The notes: generated from the sequence alone by a model not told the origin. A DNA stretch of 64,000 bases from Arthrobacter sp. DWC3 (GCF_002929375.1 NZ_PJIP01000005.1:186001-250000), one strand, 5' to 3'. Positions 34,974 to 43,463 are shown, counted from the stretch's first letter. Numbers and translations are program-made.

Positions 34974-36485
34974 ATGCAGACTGCACGCCTCACGCTCGAC
35001 CCCTCCTTCACGGTCGGGCGGATCAACCGCAACATCTTCGGCGGGTTCGTGGAACACCTCGGCCGGCACGTCTACGACGGCATCTACGAGCCCGGCCACG
35101 CGACGGCCGACGACGAGGGCTTCCGCCAGGACGTCATCGAGCTCGTGAAGGAGATGGGTGTCTCCACCATCCGCTACCCGGGCGGCAACTTTGTGTCGGG
35201 CTTCCGCTGGGAGGACAGCGTCGGGCCTCGGGAACAGCGTCCCACGCGCCTCGACCTCGCCTGGCACTCCACCGAGACGAACCAGGTGGGCCTGCACGAG
35301 TTCGCCTCCTGGCTGCAGAAGGTGGACAGCGACCTCATGCTCGCGGTCAACCTCGGGACCAGGGGCACCCTCGAGGCCCTCGAACTGCTCGAGTACTCGA
35401 ACCTCCCCAAGGGCACCGCCCTCGCCGACGAACGCATGGCGAACGGGCGGCCGGACCCGTTCGGCGTGAAGATCTGGTGCCTCGGCAACGAGATGGACGG
35501 CCCCTGGCAGCTCGGGCACCGGTCGGCCGACGACTACGGCAAGCTCGCCGCCATGACGGCCAAGGCGATGCGCCAGATCGACCCGTCCATCGAACTCGTG
35601 GCCTGCGGGTCATCCAGCGCCCACATGCCGACCTTCGGCGAGTGGGAGCGCGTGGTCCTCTCGCACACCTACGACGACGTCGACTACATCTCCTGCCACG
35701 CCTACTACGAGGAGAAGAACGGCGACCTCGCCTCGTTCCTCGCGTCCGCCGTGGACATGGACCACTTCATCGAGTCGGTCATCGCGACGGCCGACCACGT
35801 GAAGGCGGTCCGTGGCAGCTCGAAGACCATCAACATCTCCTTCGACGAGTGGAACGTCTGGTACATCAGCCGGTTCGAGAACGTCGACAAGATCCAGGGC
35901 CTCGACAACTGGCCGGTGGCACCGCGCCTGCTCGAGGACTGCTATTCGGTGGCCGACGCCGTCGTGTTCGGGAACCTGCTGATCTCGCTGCTCAAGCACG
36001 CGGACCGCGTCACCTCCGCCTCGCTGGCACAGCTCGTCAACGTGATCGCACCCATCATGACCGAGCCCGGTGGGCCGGCCTGGCGCCAGACCACGTTCTT
36101 CCCCTTCTCCATCACCTCGGCGCTCGCGCACGGTTCGGTGCTCGAACTCAAGCTCGATGCCGGGACCTACGAGACCGGCGAGTACGGCGTCGTCCCGCTC
36201 GTGGACGCGGTGGCCACGCACGACGACACCACCGGCGCCACGGCCGTGTTCCTCGTCAACCGGTCGCAGACCGAGGAGACGACCGTGTCCATCGATATCG
36301 CTGCGCTGGATGCCTTCCACCGGGTGGATGCGCAGTCGCTGTACGATACGGACGTGTATGCGAAGAACACCCTTGAGGAGCCCGAGCGCGTGACCATGAA
36401 GCCCAACACCTCCGCCACGCTGGATGGCGGCGTCGTCACCATCACGCTTCCGCCTGTGTCATGGACGGCCGTAACGCTCGCATGA
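34974..36485 (+). CDS. Alpha-L-arabinofuranosidase, GH51
   Basis: 503-residue intracellular glycoside hydrolase of family GH51 (no signal peptide). The TIM barrel holds the acid/base Glu173 in CLGNEMDGPW and the nucleophile Glu292 in SFDEWNVWY, matching family spacing. FGGFVEHLGRHVYDGI opens the protein, and a C-terminal beta-sandwich ends it. It should release L-arabinose from arabino-oligosaccharides brought in by the adjacent ABC transporter. The stop overlaps the following epimerase gene by ATGA. Confidence 0.95.
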   Translation: MQTARLTLDPSFTVGRINRNIFGGFVEHLGRHVYDGIYEPGHATADDEGFRQDVIELVKEMGVSTIRYPGGNFVSGFRWEDSVGPREQRPTRLDLAWHSTETNQVGLHEFASWLQKVDSDLMLAVNLGTRGTLEALELLEYSNLPKGTALADERMANGRPDPFGVKIWCLGNEMDGPWQLGHRSADDYGKLAAMTAKAMRQIDPSIELVACGSSSAHMPTFGEWERVVLSHTYDDVDYISCHAYYEEKNGDLASFLASAVDMDHFIESVIATADHVKAVRGSSKTINISFDEWNVWYISRFENVDKIQGLDNWPVAPRLLEDCYSVADAVVFGNLLISLLKHADRVTSASLAQLVNVIAPIMTEPGGPAWRQTTFFPFSITSALAHGSVLELKLDAGTYETGEYGVVPLVDAVATHDDTTGATAVFLVNRSQTEETTVSIDIAALDAFHRVDAQSLYDTDVYAKNTLEEPERVTMKPNTSATLDGGVVTITLPPVSWTAVTLA

Positions 36486-37390
36486 CCACCCCCGACTACA
36501 CGATCGAGGGCGGCGGCTACAGGGCGTCGGTCCTCGGTCTCGGTGCCGCCGTCCGTGAGCTCACGCACGAGGGCCGTCCGCTCGTGGTCGGTTTCGGTGC
36601 GGACGAGGAGATGCCCAACTTCCGTGGTGCCTTCGTGGCACCGTGGCCCAACCGCATCGCGGACGGACGCTACTCGTTCGACGGCGCCGACTACGAGCTG
36701 CCGATCAACGAACCCGAACGGGGGACGGCCCTCCACGGACTCGTGTTCGACATCCCCTGGACGCTCGTGGAGCACACCGCCTCCTCGGTGACGCTGGCCT
36801 GCAGCATCACCCCGATCGATGCGTATCCCTTCGAGCTGTCCCTCGAGGCGCGGTTCAGCGTCAGCGGGGACGGGTTCCGGACGGACGTCACGGCCGTGAA
36901 CACCGGTGACGGGCGGGCGCCCTACGGCGTCTGCCCGCATCCGTACCTCCTGGCGGGGCCGTCGCCGCTCGACGAGTGGGTGCTCGAACTCCCGGCCTCG
37001 ACGGTCCTGACCGTCACGCCGGACCGTCTGCTGCCCGTGGCGAAGGAGCCTGTGGACGGGACGTCCTTCGACTTCCGGTCGGCACGTCCCCTCGGCGACG
37101 TGCAGATCGACCACGCTTTCACGGGCATCGCGCGTGACGCATCGGGCCTCGCAGCCGTCCGGGTCACCGATCCGGCGTACGGAACCGGGACCGCGATGGT
37201 GTGGGACGAGAGCTGTCCGTGGGTCCAGATCCACACGGCCGATCTTCCGCTGAAGCCCGAGAGCACGCGACTGGGCCTGGCGGTCGAACCCATGACGTGC
37301 CCGCCCGAGGCCTTCAACTCCGGCGAGGACCTCGTGGTGCTCGAGCCGGGCGGGACGCACCGGACCGGCTGGACGATCACTGCTCTCTAG
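36482..37390 (+). CDS. Aldose 1-epimerase family protein
   Basis: 302-residue galactose-mutarotase-like beta-supersandwich protein. NFRGAFVAPWPNRIADGRYS and the ERGTALHGLV segment (with the usual histidine) are characteristic, as is YGVCPHPYL. It interconverts sugar anomers, here probably of the arabinose freed by the GH51 enzyme. The ATG at 36482 overlaps the GH51 stop; the ATG at 36461 is a less likely start. It is the last gene of the arabinoside operon. Confidence 0.9.
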   Translation: MTTPDYTIEGGGYRASVLGLGAAVRELTHEGRPLVVGFGADEEMPNFRGAFVAPWPNRIADGRYSFDGADYELPINEPERGTALHGLVFDIPWTLVEHTASSVTLACSITPIDAYPFELSLEARFSVSGDGFRTDVTAVNTGDGRAPYGVCPHPYLLAGPSPLDEWVLELPASTVLTVTPDRLLPVAKEPVDGTSFDFRSARPLGDVQIDHAFTGIARDASGLAAVRVTDPAYGTGTAMVWDESCPWVQIHTADLPLKPESTRLGLAVEPMTCPPEAFNSGEDLVVLEPGGTHRTGWTITAL

Positions 37391-37451
37391 CTGTCCGTGC
37401 CGGTCAGACGGCTGTGATGTGTGTCGCGGGGACGCGCTGGTCAGTGCCGTT

Positions 37452-37529
37452 CCGTCGTGGAGTTCAGTCGTGGAGTTCAGTCGTGGAGTTCAGTTGCGGA
37501 GTTCCGTTGCGGCGTTCAGTTGTGCGCGA
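37452..37529. repeat. 13-bp tandem repeat
   Basis: About five and a half units of CAGTCGTGGAGTT and close variants run from 37452 to 37529 in exact 13-bp register. Two central units are identical. The last unit and a half covers the 3' end of the convergent kinase gene, so repeat drift sets its final codons. Confidence 0.85.
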
Positions 37530-38208
37530 GGAGCCGCTCCTGTGCGGGCATGTCGTCGGAACGGCTCGGGGGGTCTGAGCGTGTCGGGGTGTCGCGGTCT
37601 GTCAGGGTGTCGGAGCGTGTCGGCGTGTCGCGGTCCGTCGGGCTTTTCCAGCCTGTCAGGGCGAGCAGCTCGCCGGTGATCTCCTCGCGCGGACCTGCGG
37701 ACTGCAGGATGTGGAACGAGGAGTAGGTCGGCAGGCGCCGGTATGCGGACTGCAGGGCCTCGAGACCTGATCGGGTCTCCCGGTCCGTGGCCCGTCGATG
37801 CACCCGTTCGAGGGCGACGCCGACCGGGAGTTCGAAGTGCACGACGACGTCGGGAGCGGGCAGCACGCGCTGGAGCCACGGTACGACGACGCCGCGCGGG
37901 AGGCCGCGTGTCTCCCGCAGGGCGAGCTGGCAGTCGAGTCCTCGATCGAGGATGGCGACGCCGTCGAACCGGACCAGCCGTACCTCGTTCACGAGGACGT
38001 TGATGACGCGGGTGACGGTCTCCAGGAGGTCCTGTATCCGGGGTCCGGGAGCCCATCGCAGGGTGTCCCACCAGCGGCTCATGGTCCTCCGTCCGGCAGG
38101 GTTCTTCAGCACGAGTGCAGTACCGCCCCGTGTGGTGATGGCGTCTGCGAGATCACGTGCTGCCGTGCTCTTGCCGGAGCCGTCGATACCGGTCAGGAGG
38201 ATACGCAC
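37516..38208 (-). CDS. Thymidylate-kinase-like nucleotide kinase
   Basis: P-loop kinase of the thymidylate kinase superfamily, 230 residues from the GTG at 38208. Walker A is LTGIDGSGKST near the N-terminus. It has an ILDRG motif and a PDVVVHFELPVGVALERV strand-helix like the dTMP kinase lid region. It may phosphorylate a nucleotide or another small substrate. The C-terminal 40 residues are low-complexity, with repeated TDRDTPTRSD units not seen in the family. A TTG at 38244 would add 12 residues. The true dTMP kinase is probably elsewhere; this looks like a paralogue. Confidence 0.72.
   Translation of the reverse strand: MRILLTGIDGSGKSTAARDLADAITTRGGTALVLKNPAGRRTMSRWWDTLRWAPGPRIQDLLETVTRVINVLVNEVRLVRFDGVAILDRGLDCQLALRETRGLPRGVVVPWLQRVLPAPDVVVHFELPVGVALERVHRRATDRETRSGLEALQSAYRRLPTYSSFHILQSAGPREEITGELLALTGWKSPTDRDTPTRSDTLTDRDTPTRSDPPSRSDDMPAQERLLAHN
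37577..37648. repeat. 36-bp imperfect direct repeat in the kinase C-terminus
   Basis: Two adjacent 36-bp units (37577-37612 and 37613-37648) share a GAGCGTGTCGG(G/C)GTGTCGCG core. On the minus strand they encode the duplicated TDRDTPTRSD segment of the kinase tail. The unit length is a multiple of three, so the frame is preserved. Confidence 0.75.
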
Positions 38209-38345
38209 GGGCTGGACCTTTCGAGGAGTTGTATCCCTGTCCAACGGGACGGCCGTGTGGCTCGTTCCCGGGCAGTTCGAAGTCCTCTGTCGGTGTGGCT
38301 GTAGGGTCGGGTCGGATGCACCGCAGCGGACCGGGGGAGAGAGCC

Positions 38346-38801
38346 ATGCCGGAGACGATCATCACGGCCGCGGCCGTCGTGGGCTGCCTCGTGACCGCAG
38401 GTGTCTACTTCGCCTTCGCCGTGATGGTGATGCCAGCGCTGGCAGCGGATCCGCACGCCGGCACGACGGTCATGCGAGAAGTCAACCGCTGGGCGGTACG
38501 GCCGCCCTTCATGACCCTCTTCTTCGGCACGTCGCTCCTCTGCACCGTGGTGGTGGTGCGCGGCCTCCTCGGGGGCGATCTTCTCGCGGGCCTGGGGGCT
38601 GTCGGCTACCTGGTGGGCGTGGTCATCACCGTGGTCGGCAACGTGCCGCTGAACAACGCGCTCGCGCGCGGGTCGTCCGGCGGCTCCCACGAGGGTGCCG
38701 CATGGGCCGCGTTCGCTGGTCCGTGGTCGAGGCTGAACCTGGCACGTGTGGTCGTGTCGGCACTGGGAGGCGTGCTCCTGCTGGTGCAGCTGTTGAGCTG
38801 A
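38346..38801 (+). CDS. DUF1772 small membrane protein
   Basis: 151-residue membrane protein of the DUF1772 (anthrone-oxygenase-like) family with four predicted helices. It shows the family pattern of an N-terminal helix followed by FAFAVMVMPALA, a central NRWAVRPPFM segment and the VPLNNAL motif after helix three. A catalytic role is uncertain for bacterial members. The ATG at 38346 has GGGAGAGAG upstream. The stop codon lies inside a TGAGC pentamer run. Confidence 0.75.
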   Translation: MPETIITAAAVVGCLVTAGVYFAFAVMVMPALAADPHAGTTVMREVNRWAVRPPFMTLFFGTSLLCTVVVVRGLLGGDLLAGLGAVGYLVGVVITVVGNVPLNNALARGSSGGSHEGAAWAAFAGPWSRLNLARVVVSALGGVLLLVQLLS

Positions 38802-38823
38802 GCTGAGCTGAGCTGATCTGAGC
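38794..38823. repeat. TGAGC pentamer run
   Basis: Six 5-bp units (TGAGC four times, TGATC, TGAGC) span the DUF1772 stop codon. A slip of one unit would change the last residues only. Confidence 0.85.
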
Positions 38824-38839
38824 GGCGTCGGGCGTCCTG

Positions 38840-38889
38840 GTCCAGGCCACGGTCGACGACCCGAGTCCAGGCCACGGTCGACGACCCGG
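38840..38889. repeat. 25-bp tandem duplication
   Basis: Two adjacent copies of a 25-bp unit starting GTCCAGGCCACGGTCGACG differ only at the last base. They lie in the convergent gap between the DUF1772 and epimerase genes. Confidence 0.85.
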
Positions 38890-38939
38890 GTGCAGGGTCA
38901 TGCGTACCCGTCGCAGCGCACCGCACACATGTCGCCTGC

Positions 38940-39935
38940 TCAGGTGCTCGCGGGATTCCCGAGTGCCGTGAGCAGCTCCTGCTCCTCACCCCGGGTCAAT
39001 CCGGCTTTCCGTACGCGCTCGAGTCCGCGGGCGCGTTCGTCGTCGAGCGTGTCCGTGAGCGTCTCGGTCAGGTCCCTGAGTTCGCCGCCTGCTGCACGGA
39101 AAGCTGCGTTGCTGCGCCGGCTGAAGCCATCGAAGTCATCAGGCAGCCAGAGGGGGAGCGACCTCGGTCCGGCCCAGTAGCTCACGCCCTGTCCCACCAG
39201 CCACTCGGATGGCGCCTCCACCACCGCACCCGAGTGGCCGGCCACCGAGCGGGCCCGCACTATGACCTCACCGAAACCGTGGACGTCACCGACCGCATTG
39301 ACGGGGCCGACCGTGCCGGCGAGACCTGCCGTGATGGTCCAGGCCGCGAGATCACGGACGTCGATGACCTGGACGAACCGCCCGGAGAGGGTCGGCGCGA
39401 GGACGTCCTCACTGCCGGCGAGCGCACACCGCGACACCCAGTAGCCGAACCGGTCGCTGCCGTCACCGGGCCCTGCGATCAGGCCTGCACGGACGGTCAG
39501 CAGACGGTCTCCGAGAGCAGTGGCAGTCGCTCGTTCGCACAGCACCTTGGCGCCGGCGTAGTCGTCTCCTGCTTCATCGGCCGTGACGTCCACCAGCGCT
39601 GCGCTCTCGTCCGCGCCCGGTTCGGCGTTGGAGGCGTAGACGGAGCAGGAGGAGATCAGCGTCCAGTGCGCTGCCCGTCCCTCCAGGGCTGCAACCGCAC
39701 CGGTGACATGGTCGATGTTCCACGAGATCTCGACCACCTCGTCCCAGTCGGAGTCGCGGACGGCGTCGTACGCACCGGGCACCGAACGGTCGGCGGCGAC
39801 GAGACCGGCACCGGGTGGAGGCGGTCCTGCCGTGCCGCGGGCGAGGCAGGTGACGTCGTGGCCGCCTGCGACCAGCTGGGTGGCGAGTTCCCGGCCGAGC
39901 CAGGCGGTTCCACCGAGGATCAGGATGCGGCTCAT
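38940..39935 (-). CDS. NAD-dependent epimerase/reductase (extended SDR)
   Basis: 331-residue extended short-chain dehydrogenase-like protein. It has an N-terminal GGTAWLGRELATQLVAGGHD nucleotide-binding motif, a later SSCSVYASN active-site-like strand and DDYAGAKVLCE, where tyrosine and lysine keep the YxxxK pattern. The substrate is not evident; sugar-nucleotide epimerases and isoflavone-reductase-like proteins share these features. The ATG at 39935 is preferred over the open upstream frame, which is arginine/proline-rich. It lies downstream of a small membrane-protein gene on the same strand. Confidence 0.8.
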   Translation of the reverse strand: MSRILILGGTAWLGRELATQLVAGGHDVTCLARGTAGPPPPGAGLVAADRSVPGAYDAVRDSDWDEVVEISWNIDHVTGAVAALEGRAAHWTLISSCSVYASNAEPGADESAALVDVTADEAGDDYAGAKVLCERATATALGDRLLTVRAGLIAGPGDGSDRFGYWVSRCALAGSEDVLAPTLSGRFVQVIDVRDLAAWTITAGLAGTVGPVNAVGDVHGFGEVIVRARSVAGHSGAVVEAPSEWLVGQGVSYWAGPRSLPLWLPDDFDGFSRRSNAAFRAAGGELRDLTETLTDTLDDERARGLERVRKAGLTRGEEQELLTALGNPAST

Positions 39936-39966
39936 GCCTCCACTCAACAGGAACGGGCTCTCCCTG

Positions 39967-40305
39967 TCACCGTTCCCGCGGCGGGGTGTCCGAGGCGTCT
40001 GCTGCCTCCACCGTCGTGGCGGGTTCCGGGGGACCGGACGATTCGACCACACGTGCCGCCAGCAGGCGGGCCTCGCTCAGCCGCTCCGGAGGGCAGGTCC
40101 CCACCGGGGGCATCGAGAATGCGACCTCGCCGTCGTCGTGCCGGGAGACGGACGTCCCGCCGCTGCGATGCACGCAGGGGAGTGCGAGCACGATGCCCCT
40201 GACGGCGATCAGGAGGAGGGGATAGCCCCGGGCGCCGGCGACGAGGGCGAGGATTCCGAGGGAGATGCCGAGTACGCCGAGCACAACAAGAAACCTGGTG
40301 ATCAT
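39967..40305 (-). CDS. Small membrane protein, unrecognised
   Basis: 112-residue unrecognised protein. The N-terminus is one long hydrophobic stretch (FLVVLGVLGISLGILALVAG followed by YPLLLIAVRGIVLAL), suggesting one hairpin or two membrane helices. A charged, proline-rich soluble tail ends in SDTPPRER. The ATG at 40305 is selected since it opens the hydrophobic region. It lies just upstream of the epimerase gene on the same strand, 31 bp apart. Confidence 0.6.
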   Translation of the reverse strand: MITRFLVVLGVLGISLGILALVAGARGYPLLLIAVRGIVLALPCVHRSGGTSVSRHDDGEVAFSMPPVGTCPPERLSEARLLAARVVESSGPPEPATTVEAADASDTPPRER

Positions 40306-40475
40306 CACACGTCCGTCGTCGTTGACTGATTGTGGTGGCACCGATAGTACTCCCCGCACTGCAGGACGCCGCACCCGACCGGTCCTGTCACCTCACCGAC
40401 CCTGGGCGGGATGCTGCGGCCCGGGTCCCGCCGGCCGCAGCGCACAGCGCCCCGGAAGATCGGGACACGAACGGG

Positions 40476-41009
40476 TCAGGTCAGGATGCGCTGGTACAGC
40501 AGGTGGTCCTGCCAGGAGCCTGCGATCCGGAGGTACGACGGCGCCAGCCCGATCAGGGTGAAACCGGCACGCTCCAGGACGGTCCTCGAGGGCGTGTTCC
40601 GGGGCAGGACCGACGCCTGGACGCGGTGCAGCCCGAGCTCCTCGCGTGCATACAGCAGCACCGTGTCCAGAGCGGCCGAGCCCACGCCCTGGCCCTGGAG
40701 GCGGACGTCGACCCAGTAGCCGACGTGCGCACTGAGGAGGGGCCCGCGGACGATTCCGGTGAGGGTGATGGTGCCGACGATGTGTTCGTCCCTCGTCAGG
40801 ACCCACGGGACCTCGGTGCCGGCTGCCAGGCCCGCGAGCTGGGTGGCAGTCCGCTCCGCCTGGCCTGCGGGAGTGAAGAAGGTATCGTCGCGGGACGGTT
40901 CCCACGGTGTCAGGTGGTCACGGTTGTCCCGGTAGGCCTGGGCGAGTGCGGCCGCGTCGGTCGTGGCGAGCAGGCGCATGCGTACCGGGGATGGCAGGGT
41001 CGGGGACAC
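40476..41009 (-). CDS. GNAT acetyltransferase, RimJ/RimL type
   Basis: 177-residue N-acetyltransferase from a GTG start at 41009. RLLATTDAAALAQAYRDN and LTPWEPSRDD match the RimJ/RimL N-terminal region. VDVRLQGQGVGSAALDTVLL is the acetyl-CoA-binding Q/RxxGxG/A motif, and LPRNTPSRTVLERAGFTLIG follows it. It probably acetylates a protein N-terminus or small amine. An ATG at 40979 is an alternative start that would trim the first strand. It is divergent from the decayed acetyltransferase gene at 41079. Confidence 0.82.
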   Translation of the reverse strand: MSPTLPSPVRMRLLATTDAAALAQAYRDNRDHLTPWEPSRDDTFFTPAGQAERTATQLAGLAAGTEVPWVLTRDEHIVGTITLTGIVRGPLLSAHVGYWVDVRLQGQGVGSAALDTVLLYAREELGLHRVQASVLPRNTPSRTVLERAGFTLIGLAPSYLRIAGSWQDHLLYQRILT

Positions 41010-41078
41010 CTGCGCAACAGTAGTGGACGTGTGGCTCCGCTGGTGCGGAGGGAACGGAGAGGCCATAGGGAACGCTGG

Positions 41079-41640
41079 ATGACGGACGAGGTATGCACCA
41101 TCAGGAGGGCGACGCCGGCCGACGCAGAAGGCTTCGCCCGCACGCAGATCGATGCCTGGCGTGCTGCCTACGGGGGCGTTCTTCCGGAGGACTTCCTCGC
41201 TGCACTCGACCATGACCGGATGACGGCACGGTGGGAGGCATTTTCGCAGCACCGGGTGAGGGTGTATCGCAGCTCGCCCTCTGCGTCGCCGGGCAGGTGG
41301 TCGGCTGGTCCGGGTCCGGGTCCGGGTCCGGGTCCGGGTCCGGGTCCGGGTCCGGCGTTCCGCGGGACGAGGTCGCCGACGGGGTGGGCGAGCTCCCTGC
41401 GGTCAATCCGGCCCTGCCGACTGGTCGCGTGGTCTGGGGTCGCTCCTCTTCGCGCAGTCCGTTCGCGGACTGGCGGCGAGGGCTACCGCGAGGCGTACCT
41501 GTGGGTCGCGGACGGCAATGCGCGTGCCGTTGCCTTCTACGAGCGGCACGGGTGGGGTCTCGACGGCGTGGCCAGGGAGGATGCTCGTTTCACCCCGTCG
41601 CTGCGTGAACTCCGGGTGGCGTCTCCGTACTCGCGCCCGC
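41079..41640 (+). pseudogene. Frameshifted GNAT acetyltransferase with hexamer repeat
   Basis: The opening codons read as a GNAT protein (IRRATPADAEGFARTQIDAW, then YGGVLPEDFLAAL) and the ending as its C-terminus (AYLWVADGNARAVAFYERHG). The middle of the family only appears by switching frame three times: near the T-run at 41240-41243, near 41433, and in the G-run at 41480. A GGGTCC tract occupies the centre. No single frame gives an intact protein, and the last frame runs without a stop into the DUF1801 gene. This is a degraded gene rather than a functional enzyme. Confidence 0.75.
41307..41355 (+). repeat. GGGTCC hexamer tract
   Basis: About eight units of the 6-mer GGGTCC lie inside the decayed acetyltransferase gene. 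In the family-matching frame they encode Ser-Gly repeats; in the first frame they encode Pro-Gly. Confidence 0.9.
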
Positions 41641-41711
41641 CTGAGGTGCCCGGTCCGGGTCGTACTCCCTCGCCACTTCCGGCCCGGTGCGTCCACTGGC
41701 ACACTGTCTCC

Positions 41712-42119
41712 ATGGCAGGAGGGCCCGACACCCGGGTGGACGACTACATCGCAGCACTACCGCTCTGGCAGCAGGAGATCTGTCACACGGTCCGCCGTCT
41801 GGTGCACGAGGCGGATCCCGAGGTGCAGGAGACGATCAAGCGCACCCGGCAGCCCTACTTCGTCCTCGACGGCAACGTCTGTGCGCTGCTCGCCACGAAG
41901 GACCACGTCAACGTGTTCCTGTACGACGGCGGGCTGGCACCGGATCCGCACGGCATCATCACGGGCGGCACCACCAACTCCACGGGGCGGACGGTCGCGC
42001 TCTACAAGGACGGGCCGTTCGACGAGGATGCGCTGCGTGAGATCTTCAGGGCCATCATCGCGGACAACCGTGCAGGCGGTTGGCGAAGCATCACGAAGCG
42101 TGCAAGCCTAGGCGAATGA
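41712..42119 (+). CDS. DUF1801 domain protein
   Basis: 135-residue DUF1801 (YdhG-like) protein. Typical features are VDDYIAALPLWQQEICHTVR, ETIKRTRQPYFVLDGNVCAL and the final basic SITKRASLG. Its biochemical role is unknown. The ATG at 41712 begins the conserved domain; the frame is open upstream only because the preceding acetyltransferase remnant has no stop in it. Its stop overlaps the next gene by ATGA, so it is co-translated with a dienelactone hydrolase. Confidence 0.82.
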   Translation: MAGGPDTRVDDYIAALPLWQQEICHTVRRLVHEADPEVQETIKRTRQPYFVLDGNVCALLATKDHVNVFLYDGGLAPDPHGIITGGTTNSTGRTVALYKDGPFDEDALREIFRAIIADNRAGGWRSITKRASLGE

Positions 42120-42862
42120 GCCCGATCCAGGACATCGTCATGCCTTCGGGCACCCTTTCCGCCTATGTGGTGCGTCCGGACGGACCCGTGCGCAGCGGCC
42201 TCGTCCTCATCCATGAGGTGTGGGGGCTCGTCGGTCACACACGCGATGTCGCGGACCGGTTCGCCAGGGAAGGTTATGTCGTCGTCGCGCCTGATCTCCT
42301 CGCCGACCAGGGCATCACCGAGGAGAATACGGCAGGAATCGGCGAGGCGATCGCGGGCCCCGACGAGGCAGCGCGCAACGCGGCGCAACCGAAGCTCAGG
42401 GCGCTTCTGGCACCCCTGCGGAATCCCGAGTTCGGGGCCCTCACCACGCAGCGGGTCCGGGCATGCTTCGATGTCCTGTACGACGACGCCGACGTCGCCG
42501 GCCGAGTCGGCGTCATCGGGTTCTGTTTCGGCGGGACCTACAGCTTCTCCCTTGCCGTCCACGAACCGCGTCTGTTGGCGTGTGTGCCCTTCTACGGTCA
42601 TGCTTCGTTCTCGGACGAGGAGCTGGCCCGCATCAACGCGCCCGTCCTGGCCTTCTACGGTCAGGACGACGCCCCCCTCGTCGGGGCGTTGCCCGCGCTC
42701 GAAGCAGCGATGGACGTCGCAGGTGTCGACTTCACGCCCAAGGTCTACCCGGATGCCGGCCACGCGTTCTTCAACGACTCCAATCGCTTCGCGTACCGTG
42801 CGGGTCCTGCAGACGATGCGTGGGACCTGACCCTGGAATTCCTCGCGCGGCATGTCGTCTGA
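42116..42862 (+). CDS. Dienelactone hydrolase family protein
   Basis: 248-residue alpha/beta hydrolase. The nucleophile is Cys137 in IGFCFGGTYS rather than serine, as in dienelactone hydrolases, with aspartate in YGQDDAP and histidine in DAGHAFFND. IHEVWGLVGHTRDVADRFA is the expected oxyanion/N-terminal region. It may hydrolyse lactones or esters; no aromatic-ring cleavage genes adjoin it, so the dienelactone substrate is not certain. It overlaps the DUF1801 gene and the first fluoride-channel gene. Confidence 0.88.
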   Translation: MSPIQDIVMPSGTLSAYVVRPDGPVRSGLVLIHEVWGLVGHTRDVADRFAREGYVVVAPDLLADQGITEENTAGIGEAIAGPDEAARNAAQPKLRALLAPLRNPEFGALTTQRVRACFDVLYDDADVAGRVGVIGFCFGGTYSFSLAVHEPRLLACVPFYGHASFSDEELARINAPVLAFYGQDDAPLVGALPALEAAMDVAGVDFTPKVYPDAGHAFFNDSNRFAYRAGPADDAWDLTLEFLARHVV

Positions 42863-43463
42863 ACCGTCCGAGTTCTCCGGGTCGTCCGGGTCGCCGGCAC
42901 TTCCGTCGTTCGTGTCTGCCGCGAGGGCTCCTCACCTCAGGCCCACCTATCTGTTGCTGGTGTTCCTCGGCGGGATGAGCGGAACGCTTGCCCGCTTCGG
43001 TCTTGTCGAGGCACTTCCGACTCCGGTGGGTCTTCCGCTCGGGATCTTCCTCGTCAATATCGCGGGTGCGTTCGCTCTCGGACTCCTGCTCGAGGCCCTT
43101 GCGCAGCACGGCCCTGATGAAGGACGTCGTCGAGCGATGCGCCTGCTCCTCGGTACGGGCTTCCTCGGCGGCTTCACCACGTACAGTGCGCTCGCTGTCG
43201 ATTCCGCCCTCCTCCTGGGTTCCGGCAGGACGGCGGTAGGAATCGCTTATCTCGCGGGGTCAGTGGTCGTGGGGTTGCTGGCGACCGCAGCGGGCGTGGC
43301 GGTGGGTTCCCGCGTTCGCCGTGGTTCGGAGTCTGGTCCGAAGGTTGGTGCGGAGTCTGCTCTGGAGCGTGGTCCGAAGGCCGGTCGGGCGGATCGTCCA
43401 GGAACTGATCGGGTGTCGGGTCCGGAGCCAGGTGGGGACGCATCGACGGAGACCAGTTCGTGA
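42852..43463 (+). CDS. CrcB/Fluc fluoride channel subunit 1
   Basis: 203-residue four-helix membrane protein of the CrcB/Fluc family, which exports fluoride. It has GGMSGTLARFG in helix one, LVNIAGAFALGLLLE in helix two and GTGFLGGFTTYSAL in helix three, where the phenylalanine/threonine track lines the pore. A 40-residue hydrophilic tail rich in Gly/Ser/Glu and an N-terminal extension of 30 residues are unusual for the family. It overlaps the hydrolase gene by 11 bp and the second subunit by GTGA. Confidence 0.88.
   Translation: MSSEPSEFSGSSGSPALPSFVSAARAPHLRPTYLLLVFLGGMSGTLARFGLVEALPTPVGLPLGIFLVNIAGAFALGLLLEALAQHGPDEGRRRAMRLLLGTGFLGGFTTYSALAVDSALLLGSGRTAVGIAYLAGSVVVGLLATAAGVAVGSRVRRGSESGPKVGAESALERGPKAGRADRPGTDRVSGPEPGGDASTETSS

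Noticed and set aside
32802-35519. Minus-strand open frame of 905 codons opposite permeases and GH51
   Set aside because: It is antisense to three well-supported genes and its translation is charged low-complexity sequence without motifs.
41079-42119. Single 346-residue GNAT-DUF1801 fusion protein
   Set aside because: The frame is open only because of GC richness; the middle of the GNAT domain lies in other frames, so this would not fold.
42700-42852. Fluoride riboswitch before the crcB pair
   Set aside because: The upstream sequence is coding for the dienelactone hydrolase and no crcB-motif pseudoknot pattern was seen.
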